Assembly (NCBI GenBank): GCA_018241725.1
Contig: JAFEDI010000031.1
Span: 98,954-162,953 of the forward strand
DNA: 64,000 nt
Reading direction: 5' to 3'
Source of the DNA: Pseudomonadota bacterium
GTDB taxonomy: Bacteria; Pseudomonadota; Gammaproteobacteria; Burkholderiales; Rhodocyclaceae
The translations under genes and the position numbers were made by a program. The notes beneath the pieces are model-generated. The model did not search any database. It saw only the letters and a list, made by a program, of their open reading frames with translations, and was not told where the DNA came from. Positions 7,859-22,011 of this stretch are shown piece by piece; within the stretch, counting starts at the first letter, position 1, and every line of letters begins with the position of its first letter.

Positions 7859-9913
7859 ATGCATAACGTCAGTGCCTTGGGCCGTTTGTCATCACAAGGT
7901 CGTTTCTTTGCCCTGAGTGTCATTGCGCTGGCCATCGCGGGCTGTGGTGGTGGAGGTGGCGGTTCGAGTGGCAGTTCTGGCTGTCCAGGAGGTTTTCTCA
8001 CCTGTTCGTCCGGCGGCAGCGGCTCTACTGCGACGGATGGCACGATCACCCTGTCCCTCACCGATGCCACATCGGGAGCAAGCAGTAATACGCTGTCAGC
8101 GGGTAAGCCGCTGACGGTCAAGGCTGTGGTGAAGGATGCCAATGGTGCAGTGGTTCCCAATGCAGTTGTTACTTTTGCGACAGACTCGGCGCTAGGCGTT
8201 TTCGATCCCGCTTCAGGTTCGGCTTTGAGTAACAGCAGTGGTGTCGCATCGGTGAACCTGCAGGCGGCAAGTCTGGCCTCCAGCGGAGCGGCAACGCTGA
8301 CGGCTACGGCAAGCGTTGGCGGGAAGTCACTGACGCAGACGGTTGGATATGCTGTCAGCCCTGGTGTAGTGGCGCTGTCCAATCTGACAGCCAATTCCAC
8401 CTCGCTGAGCGCTTATGGAAGTACGTCAGTCTCCGTTCAGGTTTTGGTAAATGGAGTTCCTGCGACTTCGTCGCAGGCGGTGACTTTCTCGTCTGCTTGC
8501 GATACTGCAGGCAAGGCGTCGATTACACACAGCGTATCATCGGTTAACGGGGTGGCGACGGCAACTTATACCGATAAGGGGTGTGCGGGGACTGATGCGA
8601 TCACCGCGTCTGTGCAAGGGGCTTCCAGTTCGATTTCCCTGCAGATCGCGCCACCTCAGGCATCGAATGTCAGTTTCGTATCTTCGTCACCGTCGTCCAT
8701 CGTGCTGGCCGGGACCGGCGGAGCGGGCTTGTCGTCCGACTCCATTGTCACCTTTAAACTGGTTGACAGCACGAATAGTCCGATTGCTGGTAGAACAGTT
8801 AACTTTGACTTGTCGACGCGTGTTGGTGGCATAAAGTTGAACGGCCAGTCCTCCGGCACTGCGCAGGGTACGACACAGGCTGATGGCACTGTCAGCGTTA
8901 CGGTGACAGCAGGTACCGTGCCTACTCCGGTGTGGGTGACGGCGGTGCTGGCTGACAATTCGGCGATCAAGAGCCAGTCGCCCAATTTGACGATCTCCAC
9001 TGGACGTCCGACCCAGGATCGTTTTTCTCTGGCGGTCGAGACCTTCAATATCGAGGGCTGGCGTCAGGATGGGATAACTACACATGCGACTGCTTATGCA
9101 TTTGACCGTTTAGGTAACCCGGTTCCGGACGGCACGGTCATCAATTTCATCAGTGAAGGGGCAGGTATCGGTGCCTCTTGCACGACAACGTCTGCTTCGT
9201 GTTCCGTAACGTTCACCAGCGGAGAATACCGGCCGCGCAATGACTCGGAGCCTTCCGGTTCTGTTACGAACGGACGAGTCACCATCCTTGCCTACGCGAC
9301 GGGCGAGGAGAGTTTTGACGACAGCAACGCCAACAACATCTACGATGCAGGTGAGGCCTTCCGTGATCTCGGCAATGCCTTTGTCGATAACAATGAGGAT
9401 CGGGTAAGGCAGGCTGGTGAGTCCGAGATTGCCTTTGGCAAGTCAGGGGCATGCCCCGCCTATCCTGCTGACGGACGTTATGACAATGCGCCCTATAGTG
9501 CCGGAAGCTGTGACGGTGTCTGGGGGCAGGCGCATGTACGCCGAGTCAATCTGGTCGTCTTGTCCAGCTACGTTATCGGTACGGTTGCACCCTCCACGTT
9601 TACTATGTCGGGTTGTACGGGTTCCTTTACTTTCCGGCTGTCCGATGAGAATAATAATCCGATGCCGGCGACCGCGACGCTGTCCATGGATTCGGCTGTG
9701 ACTTACAAAAATGATACGGGTGATACGGTCAAGGCTTCAGTGTCCGTGTCTTCCGGTTCCTCTTCCGTTCCCAATACGAGTGCTGCCGGTGGTACCTTCC
9801 ATACCTTCACGGTAGAGGGTTCGAAGTGCCAGACGAAGCCTGTTGGAACCGCTACCCTCACGGTCACGTCACCGAGCGGTAGTACGAGTAGCCGGACCAT
9901 CACGATTAACTGA
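7859..9913 (+). CDS. Lipoprotein with bacterial Ig-like (Big_1/invasin-type) domains
   Basis: A 684-aa exported lipoprotein. The signal peptide ends in the lipobox AIAGC and is followed by a Gly/Ser-rich linker. At least three Ig-like repeats are recognisable by repeated pattern: 'G(K)PLTVKAVVKDANGAVVPNAVVTF', 'STSVSVQVLVNGVPATSSQAVTF' and 'DSIVTFKLVDSTNSPIAGRTVNF'. A fourth, near residue 400, has YAFDRLGNPVPDGTVINF. Around residues 483-525 two Asp/Asn-rich loops (DDSNANNIYDAGE and FVDNNEDRVRQAGE) look like dockerin/EF-type calcium sites. The protein probably sits on the cell surface or in the outer membrane. It lies 23 nt after pilQ with no terminator between, which suggests a link to pili or adhesion. 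The exact role is unknown. Confidence is high for class, low for function. Confidence 0.8.
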   Translation: MHNVSALGRLSSQGRFFALSVIALAIAGCGGGGGGSSGSSGCPGGFLTCSSGGSGSTATDGTITLSLTDATSGASSNTLSAGKPLTVKAVVKDANGAVVPNAVVTFATDSALGVFDPASGSALSNSSGVASVNLQAASLASSGAATLTATASVGGKSLTQTVGYAVSPGVVALSNLTANSTSLSAYGSTSVSVQVLVNGVPATSSQAVTFSSACDTAGKASITHSVSSVNGVATATYTDKGCAGTDAITASVQGASSSISLQIAPPQASNVSFVSSSPSSIVLAGTGGAGLSSDSIVTFKLVDSTNSPIAGRTVNFDLSTRVGGIKLNGQSSGTAQGTTQADGTVSVTVTAGTVPTPVWVTAVLADNSAIKSQSPNLTISTGRPTQDRFSLAVETFNIEGWRQDGITTHATAYAFDRLGNPVPDGTVINFISEGAGIGASCTTTSASCSVTFTSGEYRPRNDSEPSGSVTNGRVTILAYATGEESFDDSNANNIYDAGEAFRDLGNAFVDNNEDRVRQAGESEIAFGKSGACPAYPADGRYDNAPYSAGSCDGVWGQAHVRRVNLVVLSSYVIGTVAPSTFTMSGCTGSFTFRLSDENNNPMPATATLSMDSAVTYKNDTGDTVKASVSVSSGSSSVPNTSAAGGTFHTFTVEGSKCQTKPVGTATLTVTSPSGSTSSRTITIN

Positions 9914-9961
9914 CATGCGCTTTGGGGAGTAAAGGTCTTTCCCCGACTGCAAAGGAAGGGA

Positions 9962-10489
9962 ATGGATTTTCCACGTTGTATTGTTCTGATTGGCATGCCC
10001 GGCTCCGGTAAGACCACAGTGGGCCGGGAGCTTGCAAAGCGTCTCGGTCTCCGTTTTGTCGACAGTGATCACGAAATCGAGGCCCGAACGGGGGTCAAGA
10101 TCCCGACCATTTTCGAGATCGAGGGCGAAGATGGTTTCCGGCGGAGGGAGACGCAGACCCTGGATGAACTGACCACGGAGTCGGACATGGTGCTCGCTAC
10201 CGGTGGCGGTGCCGTGATCAATCCCATCAATCGCGCCCTGCTTTCCGAGCGGGGCGTGGTCGTTTATCTCAATGTTCCGCCCCACGTTCTGTGGGAGCGC
10301 ACCCGTCACGACAAGACGCGTCCCCTGCTGCAGGTGCCGGATCCCAAAGGGCGCCTTCAGCAGTTATATGTGGTCCGCGACCCGCTGTACCGCGAGGTTG
10401 CTCACATCACTGTCGAAGGCGGGCGTGGGACGCCGCATGCGATGGTGCGTCTGATCGAAAAGGAATTGCAGGACTTATGCGCACACTGA
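9962..10489 (+). CDS. aroK: Shikimate kinase AroK
   Basis: A 175-aa enzyme that phosphorylates shikimate with ATP (step 5 of the chorismate pathway). The Walker A loop [11 protein letters not shown] lies at residues 11-21, the shikimate-binding DSDHEIE motif at about 34-40, and the GGGA motif near 80. The LID region has TRPLL. A GGAAGG-type ribosome site precedes the ATG. It overlaps aroB by 13 nt, so the two are translated together. The 48-nt gap after the Ig-like gene has a weak GGGGA/TCCCC hairpin without a T-run, so read-through from the pil operon is possible. Confidence 0.97.
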   Translation: MDFPRCIVLIGMPGSGKTTVGRELAKRLGLRFVDSDHEIEARTGVKIPTIFEIEGEDGFRRRETQTLDELTTESDMVLATGGGAVINPINRALLSERGVVVYLNVPPHVLWERTRHDKTRPLLQVPDPKGRLQQLYVVRDPLYREVAHITVEGGRGTPHAMVRLIEKELQDLCAH

Positions 10490-11556
10490 ACGTCGAACTG
10501 GCCGACCGCAGCTATCCCATCCGGATCGGCGGGGGATTGCTGGCAGATCCCGAGCTCGTATTGCCCTTTGTGAAATCGCGCCGTGTGGCAGTGATCACCA
10601 ACAATGTGGTCGGGCCCCTGTACCTGCGTGCTTTTGCGGATGGGCTGAAAGCCCGCGGGCTGACAGTCACCGAGATCGTGCTGCCGGACGGTGAGGCGCA
10701 CAAGGACTGGGAGACGCTCAACACGATTTTCGATGGCCTGCTGTCGAGCCGCTGCGATCGCGGAACGACGCTGATCGCTCTCGGTGGCGGCGTGGTTGGT
10801 GACATGGTCGGCTTTGCCGCGGCAACCTATCAGCGCGGCGTGCCCTTCATCCAGGTGCCGACTACGCTGCTGTCTCAGGTGGACTCGTCTGTCGGCGGTA
10901 AGACAGCAATCAATCACCCCCTCGGCAAGAACATGATCGGCGCCTTCTACCAGCCGCGCATGGTGCTCGCCGATACCTTAGTCCTTAACACGCTGCCGGA
11001 GCGTGAGCTGAAGGCGGGATTGGCCGAGGTCATCAAGTATGGGTTGATCCGGGACCTGCCTTTCCTGGAGTGGATCGAGGAAAACCTTGAGCGTCTGCTT
11101 GCCCGCGATGCCGATGCGTTAGCCGAGGCGGTCGAGCGTTCGTGTCGGAACAAGGCGGAAGTCGTCGCTGCCGATGAAACCGAGCAGGGGGTGCGCGCTA
11201 CGCTCAATCTGGGGCACACCTTCGGTCATGCCATCGAAACGGGGCTGGGTTACGGCGTCTGGTTGCATGGCGAAGCCGTGGCGGCAGGGGCGATCATGGC
11301 CGCCGACCTGTCCCGGCGTCTAGGCTGGCTGTCCGATACGGACGTCGAGCGGGTGCGGTCCATTCACGAGCGTGCCGGCCTGCCTGTCAAGGGCGCGCCG
11401 CTGGGGGCGGATCGCTATCTTGAGTTGATGGCCCACGACAAGAAAGTGGCGGACGGCACCCTGCGGCTGGTATTGCTGAAGGCGATAGGGGAGGCGGTGA
11501 TCACTGCCGAGGCCAGCCAGGCCGACATCCGCGCTTCCATCGAGGCCTGTTGCTGA
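10477..11556 (+). CDS. aroB: 3-dehydroquinate synthase AroB
   Basis: A 359-aa NAD- and zinc-dependent enzyme converting DAHP to 3-dehydroquinate, the second shikimate-pathway step. Visible features are [11 protein letters not shown], the NAD-binding [21 protein letters not shown] segment, the substrate/metal region [19 protein letters not shown], and the zinc-ligand motif [12 protein letters not shown]. The frame is open further upstream to 10291, but the family begins at [15 protein letters not shown], which fixes the ATG at 10477, inside the end of aroK. The distribution of shikimate genes (aroK-aroB adjacent) is standard for proteobacteria. Confidence 0.97.
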   Translation: MRTLNVELADRSYPIRIGGGLLADPELVLPFVKSRRVAVITNNVVGPLYLRAFADGLKARGLTVTEIVLPDGEAHKDWETLNTIFDGLLSSRCDRGTTLIALGGGVVGDMVGFAAATYQRGVPFIQVPTTLLSQVDSSVGGKTAINHPLGKNMIGAFYQPRMVLADTLVLNTLPERELKAGLAEVIKYGLIRDLPFLEWIEENLERLLARDADALAEAVERSCRNKAEVVAADETEQGVRATLNLGHTFGHAIETGLGYGVWLHGEAVAAGAIMAADLSRRLGWLSDTDVERVRSIHERAGLPVKGAPLGADRYLELMAHDKKVADGTLRLVLLKAIGEAVITAEASQADIRASIEACC

Positions 11557-11567
11557 GCACCCCGTCG

Positions 11568-12692
11568 ATGGCCGAACTGGCGCCCTATGCCGTCGTCGAG
11601 GCGAATTCCCGTGGTCGTCGGGTGGCCGAGTCGCCACCGGTGGCGCGCGGCGAGTTCCAGCGCGATCGCGACCGCATCGTGCACTGCACGGCCTTCCGGC
11701 GCCTGGAGTACAAGACCCAGGTCTTCGTCAATCACGAAGGCGACCTGTTCCGCACCCGGCTGACCCATAGCATCGAAGTTGCGCAGATCACCCGCTCCAT
11801 CGCGCGGGCGCTGCGCCTCAACGAGGATCTGGCCGAGGCGGTGGCTTTGGCGCATGACCTCGGCCATACGCCCTTCGGTCACGCCGGGCAGGATGCGCTG
11901 CATGCCTGCATGAAGGACTTCGGCGGCTTCGAGCACAATCTGCAGTCCCTGCGGACGGTGGATGTGCTTGAGGAAAGCTACGCCGAGTTCAATGGCCTCA
12001 ACCTGATGCACGAGACCCGTGAAGGGATCCTCAAGCACTGCTCGTCGAAAAATGCCGCACTGCTCGGCGACATCGGGCAGCGCTTCATCGATGGGCGCCA
12101 GCCCTCGCTGGAGGCGCAGTTGGCCAATCTGGCCGACGAGATCGCCTACAACAACCACGACGTGGACGACGGCCTGCGTTCCGGGCTGATTACCCTCGAG
12201 CAACTCGACGCGGTGCCGATCTTCCGTCGCAACCGGGAGGCGGTCGAGGCGGCCTATCCTGGCTTGGCCGGGCGGCGGCTGATCCATGAAACCATCCGCC
12301 GCATGATCAACATGATGGCGGTGGATCTCATCGAGCAGACCCGCGCCAATATCGCCGCGGCCGGTGTCGCCTCCCTCGACGACGTGCACGCGGCCCCGCG
12401 CCTGGTGGCCTACAGCGATGGCATGTTGCCCGAGTTGCGCGTTCTCAAGACCTTCCTGCGCGAAGGCCTGTATCACCACTTCCAGGTTCTGCGCATGACC
12501 GACAAGGCCCGGCGCATCATCCAGGATCTCTTCGGGGCGTTCATGAACGACCCCCGCCTGTTGCCGCCGCAATACCAGCAGATGGCCCGCAACGACAAGC
12601 CGCGGGCGATCGCCGATTATGTTGCTGGAATGACGGACCGATATGCGATGCGTGAACACCGGCGCTTGTTTGCGGTCGGTGAGATTCACTAA
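11568..12692 (+). CDS. dgt: Deoxyguanosinetriphosphate triphosphohydrolase-like protein
   Basis: A 374-aa HD-domain protein of the Dgt family that hydrolyses dNTPs to deoxynucleoside and triphosphate. The HD metal motif is intact: [11 protein letters not shown] supplies the first His, [16 protein letters not shown] the His-Asp pair, and a distal Asp lies in [16 protein letters not shown]. The frame includes a TTG at 11550 that overlaps the aroB stop. The ATG at 11568 ([17 protein letters not shown]) fits the family N-terminus better, but the TTG is possible. It follows aroB with 11 nt between, so it is probably co-transcribed with aroKB. Confidence 0.93.
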   Translation: MAELAPYAVVEANSRGRRVAESPPVARGEFQRDRDRIVHCTAFRRLEYKTQVFVNHEGDLFRTRLTHSIEVAQITRSIARALRLNEDLAEAVALAHDLGHTPFGHAGQDALHACMKDFGGFEHNLQSLRTVDVLEESYAEFNGLNLMHETREGILKHCSSKNAALLGDIGQRFIDGRQPSLEAQLANLADEIAYNNHDVDDGLRSGLITLEQLDAVPIFRRNREAVEAAYPGLAGRRLIHETIRRMINMMAVDLIEQTRANIAAAGVASLDDVHAAPRLVAYSDGMLPELRVLKTFLREGLYHHFQVLRMTDKARRIIQDLFGAFMNDPRLLPPQYQQMARNDKPRAIADYVAGMTDRYAMREHRRLFAVGEIH

Positions 12693-12695
12693 GCC

Positions 12696-12711
12696 CCGCA
12701 AGCGCTTGCGG
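12696..12711. repeat. 16-bp perfect palindrome after dgt
   Basis: CCGCAAGCGCTTGCGG begins 4 nt after the dgt stop. It is a perfect palindrome with no loop. The plus strand that follows is A-rich rather than T-rich, so it is not a classical intrinsic terminator for dgt. It may be an operator upstream of the gltB promoter, or part of a factor-assisted 3' end. Confidence 0.5.
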
Positions 12712-12727
12712 CGGCGCAAAAAAATCC

Positions 12728-12757
12728 TTGAAAACAGGGCTCTTGGAGCGGTATATT
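12728..12757 (+). promoter_or_regulatory. Sigma-70 promoter of gltBD
   Basis: TTGAAA (12728-12733) and TATATT (12752-12757) are separated by 18 nt, a good housekeeping promoter. Transcription would start near 12764, leaving an untranslated leader of about 165 nt before the gltB ATG. Confidence 0.7.
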
Positions 12758-12806
12758 CGACCCTCGCCCAATGTGTTTGAACGGTCTCCTCGTCGGGATC
12801 GAACGT

Positions 12807-12837
12807 AGCCGGCTGGCCGCGTGTCGCCGGCTTTTTC
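12807..12837 (+). terminator. Terminator-like hairpin inside the gltB leader (possible attenuator)
   Basis: AGCCGGC (12807-12813) pairs with GCCGGCT (12826-12832) across a 12-nt loop, and the right arm runs into a T-run (12832-12836). It lies about 45 nt after the predicted transcription start and 90 nt before gltB, so some transcripts may stop here. No matching known riboswitch was recognised. A control element for glutamate synthase is the simplest reading, but this is inferred. Confidence 0.55.
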
Positions 12838-12927
12838 ACGGTTCGGACGGGGCGATTTCCCGCAGTTTGAAGGTCCGGCGCGGTGCGCTACGCGGCGCCG
12901 GTGTGTGTTGTGTCGAGGAAAAACAAG

Positions 12928-17604
<4,677 letters not shown>

Positions 17605-17606
17605 CA

Positions 17607-19070
17607 ATGGGCAAGCCAACTGGATTTCTCGAGTACCAGCGTCTTTCCGAGGCTTACGCCCCGGTCGAGCAGCGTCTCAAGCACTACAAGGAATTCGTCG
17701 ATCACCTGAGCGACGAGGATGCGGCCAAGCAGGGCGCACGCTGCATGGATTGCGGTATTCCGTTCTGCAACAACGGCTGTCCGGTGAACAACATCATTCC
17801 CGACTGGAATGACCTGGTTTATCGCGGCAACTGGAAGGAAGCGATCGAAGTCCTGCACTCCACCAACAACTTCCCGGATTTCACTGGCCGGATCTGCCCC
17901 GCACCTTGCGAAGCGGCCTGTACGCTGAACATCAACACGGAAGCGGTGGGGATCAAGTCGATCGAGCACGCGATCATCGACAAGGCCTGGGAAAACGGCT
18001 GGGTCACGGCCCAGCCCGCCGCCACCAAGACCGGCAAGAAGGTCGCCGTCGTCGGTTCCGGCCCGGCTGGCCTGGCCGCGGCCCAGCAGCTGGCCCGCGT
18101 CGGCCACGATGTGACCGTCTTCGAGAAGAGCTCCCGCATTGGCGGCCTGCTGCGCTACGGCATCCCCGACTTCAAGCTGGACAAGTCCACCATCGACCGT
18201 CGCGTCGAGCAGCTGGAAGCCGAAGGCGTCACCTTCCGCACCAAGGTCTGCGTCGGCGTGAAGCCGGGCGTCACCGGCATCAACGATGACGCCGTCGAAG
18301 TGGTTTCCGCCGAGCAGCTCAAGTCCGAGTTCGACGCGGTGATCCTCGCCGCCGGTTCCGAAGTGCCGCGTGACCTGCCGGTCCCGGGCCGTGAGCTGGC
18401 TGGTGTCCACTTCGCGCTGGAATTCCTGATTCCGCAGAACAAGGAAGTGGCGGGCGACGACAAGAACCCGATCTCCGCGACCGGTAAGAACGTCATTGTG
18501 ATCGGCGGTGGCGACACCGGTTCCGACTGCGTGGGCACCTCCAACCGTCATGGCGCCACGTCCGTGACCCAGTTCGAAGTGATGCCCGAGCCGCCGAAGG
18601 AAGAGAACCGTCCGCTGACCTGGCCGTATTGGCCGATCAAGCTGCGCACCTCTTCCTCCCATGAGGAAGGCTGCTCCCGCGAGTTCGCCGTGTCCACCAA
18701 GGAGTTCATCGGCGAGAACGGCAAGGTCAAGGCCCTGCGTACCGTCGAACTCGAATGGAAGGATGGCAAGCCGAGCGAAGTGCCGGGTTCCGAGCGCGAA
18801 CTGCCTGCTGATCTGGTGCTGTTCGCGATGGGTTTCACCAACCCGGTGGCATCCCTGCTTGAAGCCTTCGGCGTCGACAAGGACGGCCGTGGCAATGCCA
18901 AGGCCACCACCGACGGTGATGGCTGCTACGCCACCAACGTGCCGAAGGTCTTCGCCGCCGGCGACGTGCGCCGTGGCCAGTCCCTGGTCGTGTGGGCGAT
19001 CCGCGAAGGCCGTCAGGCCGCCCGCGAGGTCGACACTTTCCTGATGGGGAGTAGCGTCCTGCCGCGCTGA
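17607..19070 (+). CDS. gltD: Glutamate synthase (NADPH) small subunit GltD
   Basis: A 487-aa FAD- and Fe-S-containing subunit that passes electrons from NADPH to GltB. The N-terminal cysteine clusters for two 4Fe-4S centres are present (Cys46, 49, 54, 58 and Cys97, 101, 105). The FAD-binding motif is [14 protein letters not shown], the NADPH motif [13 protein letters not shown], and the C-terminal FAD contact [18 protein letters not shown]. It begins 2 nt after gltB and closes the operon at a strong hairpin. Full length, with no anomalies. Confidence 0.97.
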   Translation: MGKPTGFLEYQRLSEAYAPVEQRLKHYKEFVDHLSDEDAAKQGARCMDCGIPFCNNGCPVNNIIPDWNDLVYRGNWKEAIEVLHSTNNFPDFTGRICPAPCEAACTLNINTEAVGIKSIEHAIIDKAWENGWVTAQPAATKTGKKVAVVGSGPAGLAAAQQLARVGHDVTVFEKSSRIGGLLRYGIPDFKLDKSTIDRRVEQLEAEGVTFRTKVCVGVKPGVTGINDDAVEVVSAEQLKSEFDAVILAAGSEVPRDLPVPGRELAGVHFALEFLIPQNKEVAGDDKNPISATGKNVIVIGGGDTGSDCVGTSNRHGATSVTQFEVMPEPPKEENRPLTWPYWPIKLRTSSSHEEGCSREFAVSTKEFIGENGKVKALRTVELEWKDGKPSEVPGSERELPADLVLFAMGFTNPVASLLEAFGVDKDGRGNAKATTDGDGCYATNVPKVFAAGDVRRGQSLVVWAIREGRQAAREVDTFLMGSSVLPR

Positions 19071-19085
19071 TCTGCAAGGTATCAA

Positions 19086-19115
19086 GCAAAAGCCCGGGGT
19101 GACCCGGGCTTTTGC
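19086..19115. terminator. Bidirectional intrinsic terminator after gltD
   Basis: A perfect 13-bp stem (19086-19098 with 19103-19115) closes on the tetraloop GTGA. Each arm carries four A or T bases at its outer end, giving a U-rich tail in both directions, and GTTTCT follows. It serves gltD and could also end ackA transcripts from the other strand. Between it and ackA (19116-19202) are three smaller GC-rich inverted repeats, for example GGGAC/GTCCC and CTCCC/GGGGA-type arms. Confidence 0.85.
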
Positions 19116-19202
19116 GTTTCTGGGGAGTGCCTCCCTGCAGGAGAGGATTCTCCCCTACGGGGGGAGCCCGGCAGAGGGACTCCCCGTCCCAATATCGCTG
19201 CT

Positions 19203-20402
19203 TCAGTGCAGCCCCAGCAGATTCACCGTATGGTGGCCGATCATCCATTCCTCGTTGGTCGGCACCACCAGTACTTCTACCTTGCTGTCCTTGGCGTGGA
19301 TGCGTGTGGCGTGGCGCTGGTTGGCTGCGGGGTAGAGGCGCAGGCCGGTCCATTCCAGCCATTCGGCGATACGTGTGCGCACCGGCGCCGCGTGTTCGCC
19401 TATGCCACCGGTGAACACCAGCGCATCCAGCCCACCGGCAGCCATCGACAGGTGGCCGATCATGCAGGCGGCACGGTAGCAGAACAGCTCGATGGCTTCC
19501 TTCGCCGATGCTTCGTCGGAGTCGAGCAGGGTCCGCATGTCCTGGCTGATGCCGGACACACCGAGCAGGCCGGACTGCTTGTAGAACAGGTTGCTGAGGG
19601 ACTTGGCGTCCATGCCCTTCTGTTCGATGAGGTGCAGGATGACACCGGGGTCGAGGGCGCCGGTGCGGGTGCCCATCATGAGGCCGTCCACTGCGGTGAA
19701 GCCCATGCTGGTGTCGCGGCTGACGCCGTCGCGTAGCGCGCACATGCTGGCGCCGTTGCCCAGGTGGGCGACGATGATCGGGCCGCCAGCCTTTTCCTCG
19801 CCGAGCAGGTCGGGCAGCTGGCGGGACACGAACTCGTAGGACAGGCCGTGGAAGCCGTAGCGCTTGACCCCCTCGTTGTAGAGCGCGCGGGGTAAGGGGA
19901 AGCGCGATGCCACCGGCAGGCGGGTGCGGTGGAAGGCGGTGTCGAAGCAGCCGACCTGCCGCACCTCGGGCATCAGCGTGAACAGCGACTTGATGGCCCG
20001 CAGGTTGTGTGGTTGGTGCAGTGGCGCCAGCGGAATCAGGGTTTCCAGCTCGCCGACCACGTCAGGCGTCAGCACAACGGGCGCGCCATAGTGGTCGCCG
20101 CCGTGCACGATGCGGTGACCGGCAGCGATGATGTCCACGCCGGGGGTGTGGCGGTTGATCCACTCGAAGAGGAATTCCAGTGCCAGGCGGTGCTGGCCGT
20201 TCTGGTCGGTGCCATCCGGCACTGTCAGGCCTTCGGCGAAGCGCTCGCCGGTGCTGCTGTCCACCGCGTGCATCAACGGCTCGGCGCCGATGCCTTCTAC
20301 CTGGCCGGACAGGCGTGGCCGGTCGGCCAGCTCGGGGATCATCGGGAAGAGGGCGAACTTCAGGCTCGACGAGCCGGCGTTGAGGATGAGGATGGCTTTC
20401 AC
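19203..20402 (-). CDS. ackA: Acetate kinase AckA
   Basis: A 399-aa ASKHA-fold enzyme interconverting acetyl phosphate + ADP and acetate + ATP. Signatures are ILILNAGSSSLKF at the N-terminus, AAGHRIVHGG, the DTAFH motif (CFDTAFHRT), GFHGLSYEFV and the nucleotide loop VFTGGIGEHAA. The GTG start overlaps the stop of the upstream phosphotransacetylase fusion (GTGA), so the two are translationally coupled. Substrate could include propionate or butyrate, because the partner is not a standard Pta. Confidence 0.95.
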   Translation of the reverse strand: MKAILILNAGSSSLKFALFPMIPELADRPRLSGQVEGIGAEPLMHAVDSSTGERFAEGLTVPDGTDQNGQHRLALEFLFEWINRHTPGVDIIAAGHRIVHGGDHYGAPVVLTPDVVGELETLIPLAPLHQPHNLRAIKSLFTLMPEVRQVGCFDTAFHRTRLPVASRFPLPRALYNEGVKRYGFHGLSYEFVSRQLPDLLGEEKAGGPIIVAHLGNGASMCALRDGVSRDTSMGFTAVDGLMMGTRTGALDPGVILHLIEQKGMDAKSLSNLFYKQSGLLGVSGISQDMRTLLDSDEASAKEAIELFCYRAACMIGHLSMAAGGLDALVFTGGIGEHAAPVRTRIAEWLEWTGLRLYPAANQRHATRIHAKDSKVEVLVVPTNEEWMIGHHTVNLLGLH

Positions 20403-21808
20403 AGGCGAACTCCCTGGCGGCGTTTATGGGCCATCAGCTGGGCGATGGCGCAGGAGGCGGTACGAGTTTCGGCAGTATCGGCGCGGCTGGTCAGTACGAT
20501 GGGCACGCGGGCGCCCAGCACCACGCCGGCCATCAGTGCGTCCGCGAGGTACTCGAGCTGCTTGGCAACCATGTTGCCGGACTCCAGGTCGGGCACCACC
20601 AGGATGTCGGCCTGGCCGGCCACCGCGGAGCGGATGCCCTTGGTCTTGGCGGCCACCAGCGATACCGCGTTGTCGAAGGCCAGAGGGCCGTCGAGCAGGC
20701 CACCCTTGATCTGGCCGCGGTCGGCCATCTTGCACAAGGCGGCAGCGTCGAGGGTGGAGCGGATCTTGACGTTGACCGTTTCGACGGCGGACAGGATTGC
20801 CACTTTGGGTTCCGGCACGCCCATCATGATCGCAAGTTCGATGGCGTTCTGGATGATGTGCACCTTGTCGTCGAGGGTCGGCTCGATATTGATCGCTGCG
20901 TCGGTGATCAGAAGCGGGTGCGGGTAGGTCGGCACGTCGGCCATGAAGACGTGGGAAATGCGTCGCGACGTACGCAGGCCAGTATCCTTGGCGACGACCT
21001 CGCTCATCAGTTCGTCGGTGTGCAGCGAGCCCTTCATCAGCGCCTCGACCTCGCCGCAGCGTGCGAGGCGCACTGCGATTTCGGCGGAAGCGTGGCTGTG
21101 GGGCGCATCGACGATACGCACGCCGCGCAGGTCGAGGCCCTCCTGCTCGGCCACTTCGCGGATCTTGGCTTCCGGGCCGACCAGCACCGGGATCACCAGG
21201 CCGGCGTCCCGCGCCTGCAACGGGCCGCGCAGGGATTCGGTGTCGCAGGGGTGGGCCACCGCGATGGGGATCGGCTCCAGGCCTTTGGTCAGCGCCAGTG
21301 CATGCAGGTAGCGCTGCTGACGGTCGGAAATGGTGATTTCCGGCATCGCGACACGCAGGCGCTTGATTTTCTCGGTGGGCGCCATCACCTCGGCGGTGCC
21401 GTCGATGACCTTCAGCCCGTCCTGGTTCATGCACTGGCAGTCGAGCAGCAGGTGGTGGTTGTGTTCGAAGCGCTGGGTGCAGGTGATGGTGACGGTCAGC
21501 GTGTCGCCGATGGTGATCGGCCGCCAGAACTTGAGGGTCTGGCCGACGTACACGGTGCCGGGGCCGGGGAACTCGGTGCCGAGAATGGATGAGATCAGCA
21601 CGCTGCCCCACATGGAATGCCCGACCACCTCACGGAACTGGCTGGAGCGGGCGAACTCCGGGTCCACATGGGTCGGATTCACGTCTCCCGACATTACCGC
21701 GAAGAGATGGATGTCTTCCGGGCGCAACGTGCGTACCAACTGGGCGGAGTCGCCCACGGCAATTTCGTCAAACGTCCGGTTCTGGATGAAATCACGAGCG
21801 TCGATCAT
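20399..21808 (-). CDS. MaoC-like hydratase / phosphate acyltransferase fusion
   Basis: A 469-aa two-domain protein. Residues 1-145 form a MaoC-type hot-dog domain (GDVNPTHVDPEFA, HSMWGSVLISSILG) as in (R)-specific enoyl-CoA hydratases. Residues about 160-469 form a phosphate acetyl/butyryl-transferase domain (PCDTESLRGPL, KGSLHTDELM, GLLDGPLAFDNA, ILVVPDLESGNMVAKQL). Such fusions are annotated as bifunctional enoyl-CoA hydratase/phosphate acetyltransferase. With ackA it would convert acyl-CoA to acyl phosphate and then acid plus ATP. The start at ATG 21808 has AGGA 8 nt upstream, and the upstream 60 codons of open frame lack family similarity. The hot-dog catalytic Asp/His pair looks intact (D and H in VNPTHVD). 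Confidence 0.9.
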   Translation of the reverse strand: MIDARDFIQNRTFDEIAVGDSAQLVRTLRPEDIHLFAVMSGDVNPTHVDPEFARSSQFREVVGHSMWGSVLISSILGTEFPGPGTVYVGQTLKFWRPITIGDTLTVTITCTQRFEHNHHLLLDCQCMNQDGLKVIDGTAEVMAPTEKIKRLRVAMPEITISDRQQRYLHALALTKGLEPIPIAVAHPCDTESLRGPLQARDAGLVIPVLVGPEAKIREVAEQEGLDLRGVRIVDAPHSHASAEIAVRLARCGEVEALMKGSLHTDELMSEVVAKDTGLRTSRRISHVFMADVPTYPHPLLITDAAINIEPTLDDKVHIIQNAIELAIMMGVPEPKVAILSAVETVNVKIRSTLDAAALCKMADRGQIKGGLLDGPLAFDNAVSLVAAKTKGIRSAVAGQADILVVPDLESGNMVAKQLEYLADALMAGVVLGARVPIVLTSRADTAETRTASCAIAQLMAHKRRQGVRL

Positions 21809-22011
21809 GGCGATATCCTGTTTTGCGTTGCAGCACTGTGATTCTATCGAATGGTGATCAAGGAACTTTAGTATTAGATCAAAGGAATGTTGCGTCGCGT
21901 CAGCATGGCGTCTCGAGCGAGCTTGCAAGCGAGAACTGCGCCTCGAAGCAGCAAAATCGAGCATGCTAGAATCCGCCCCAGCCCCCATTCAAACTGCATT
22001 CAGGGATATCC

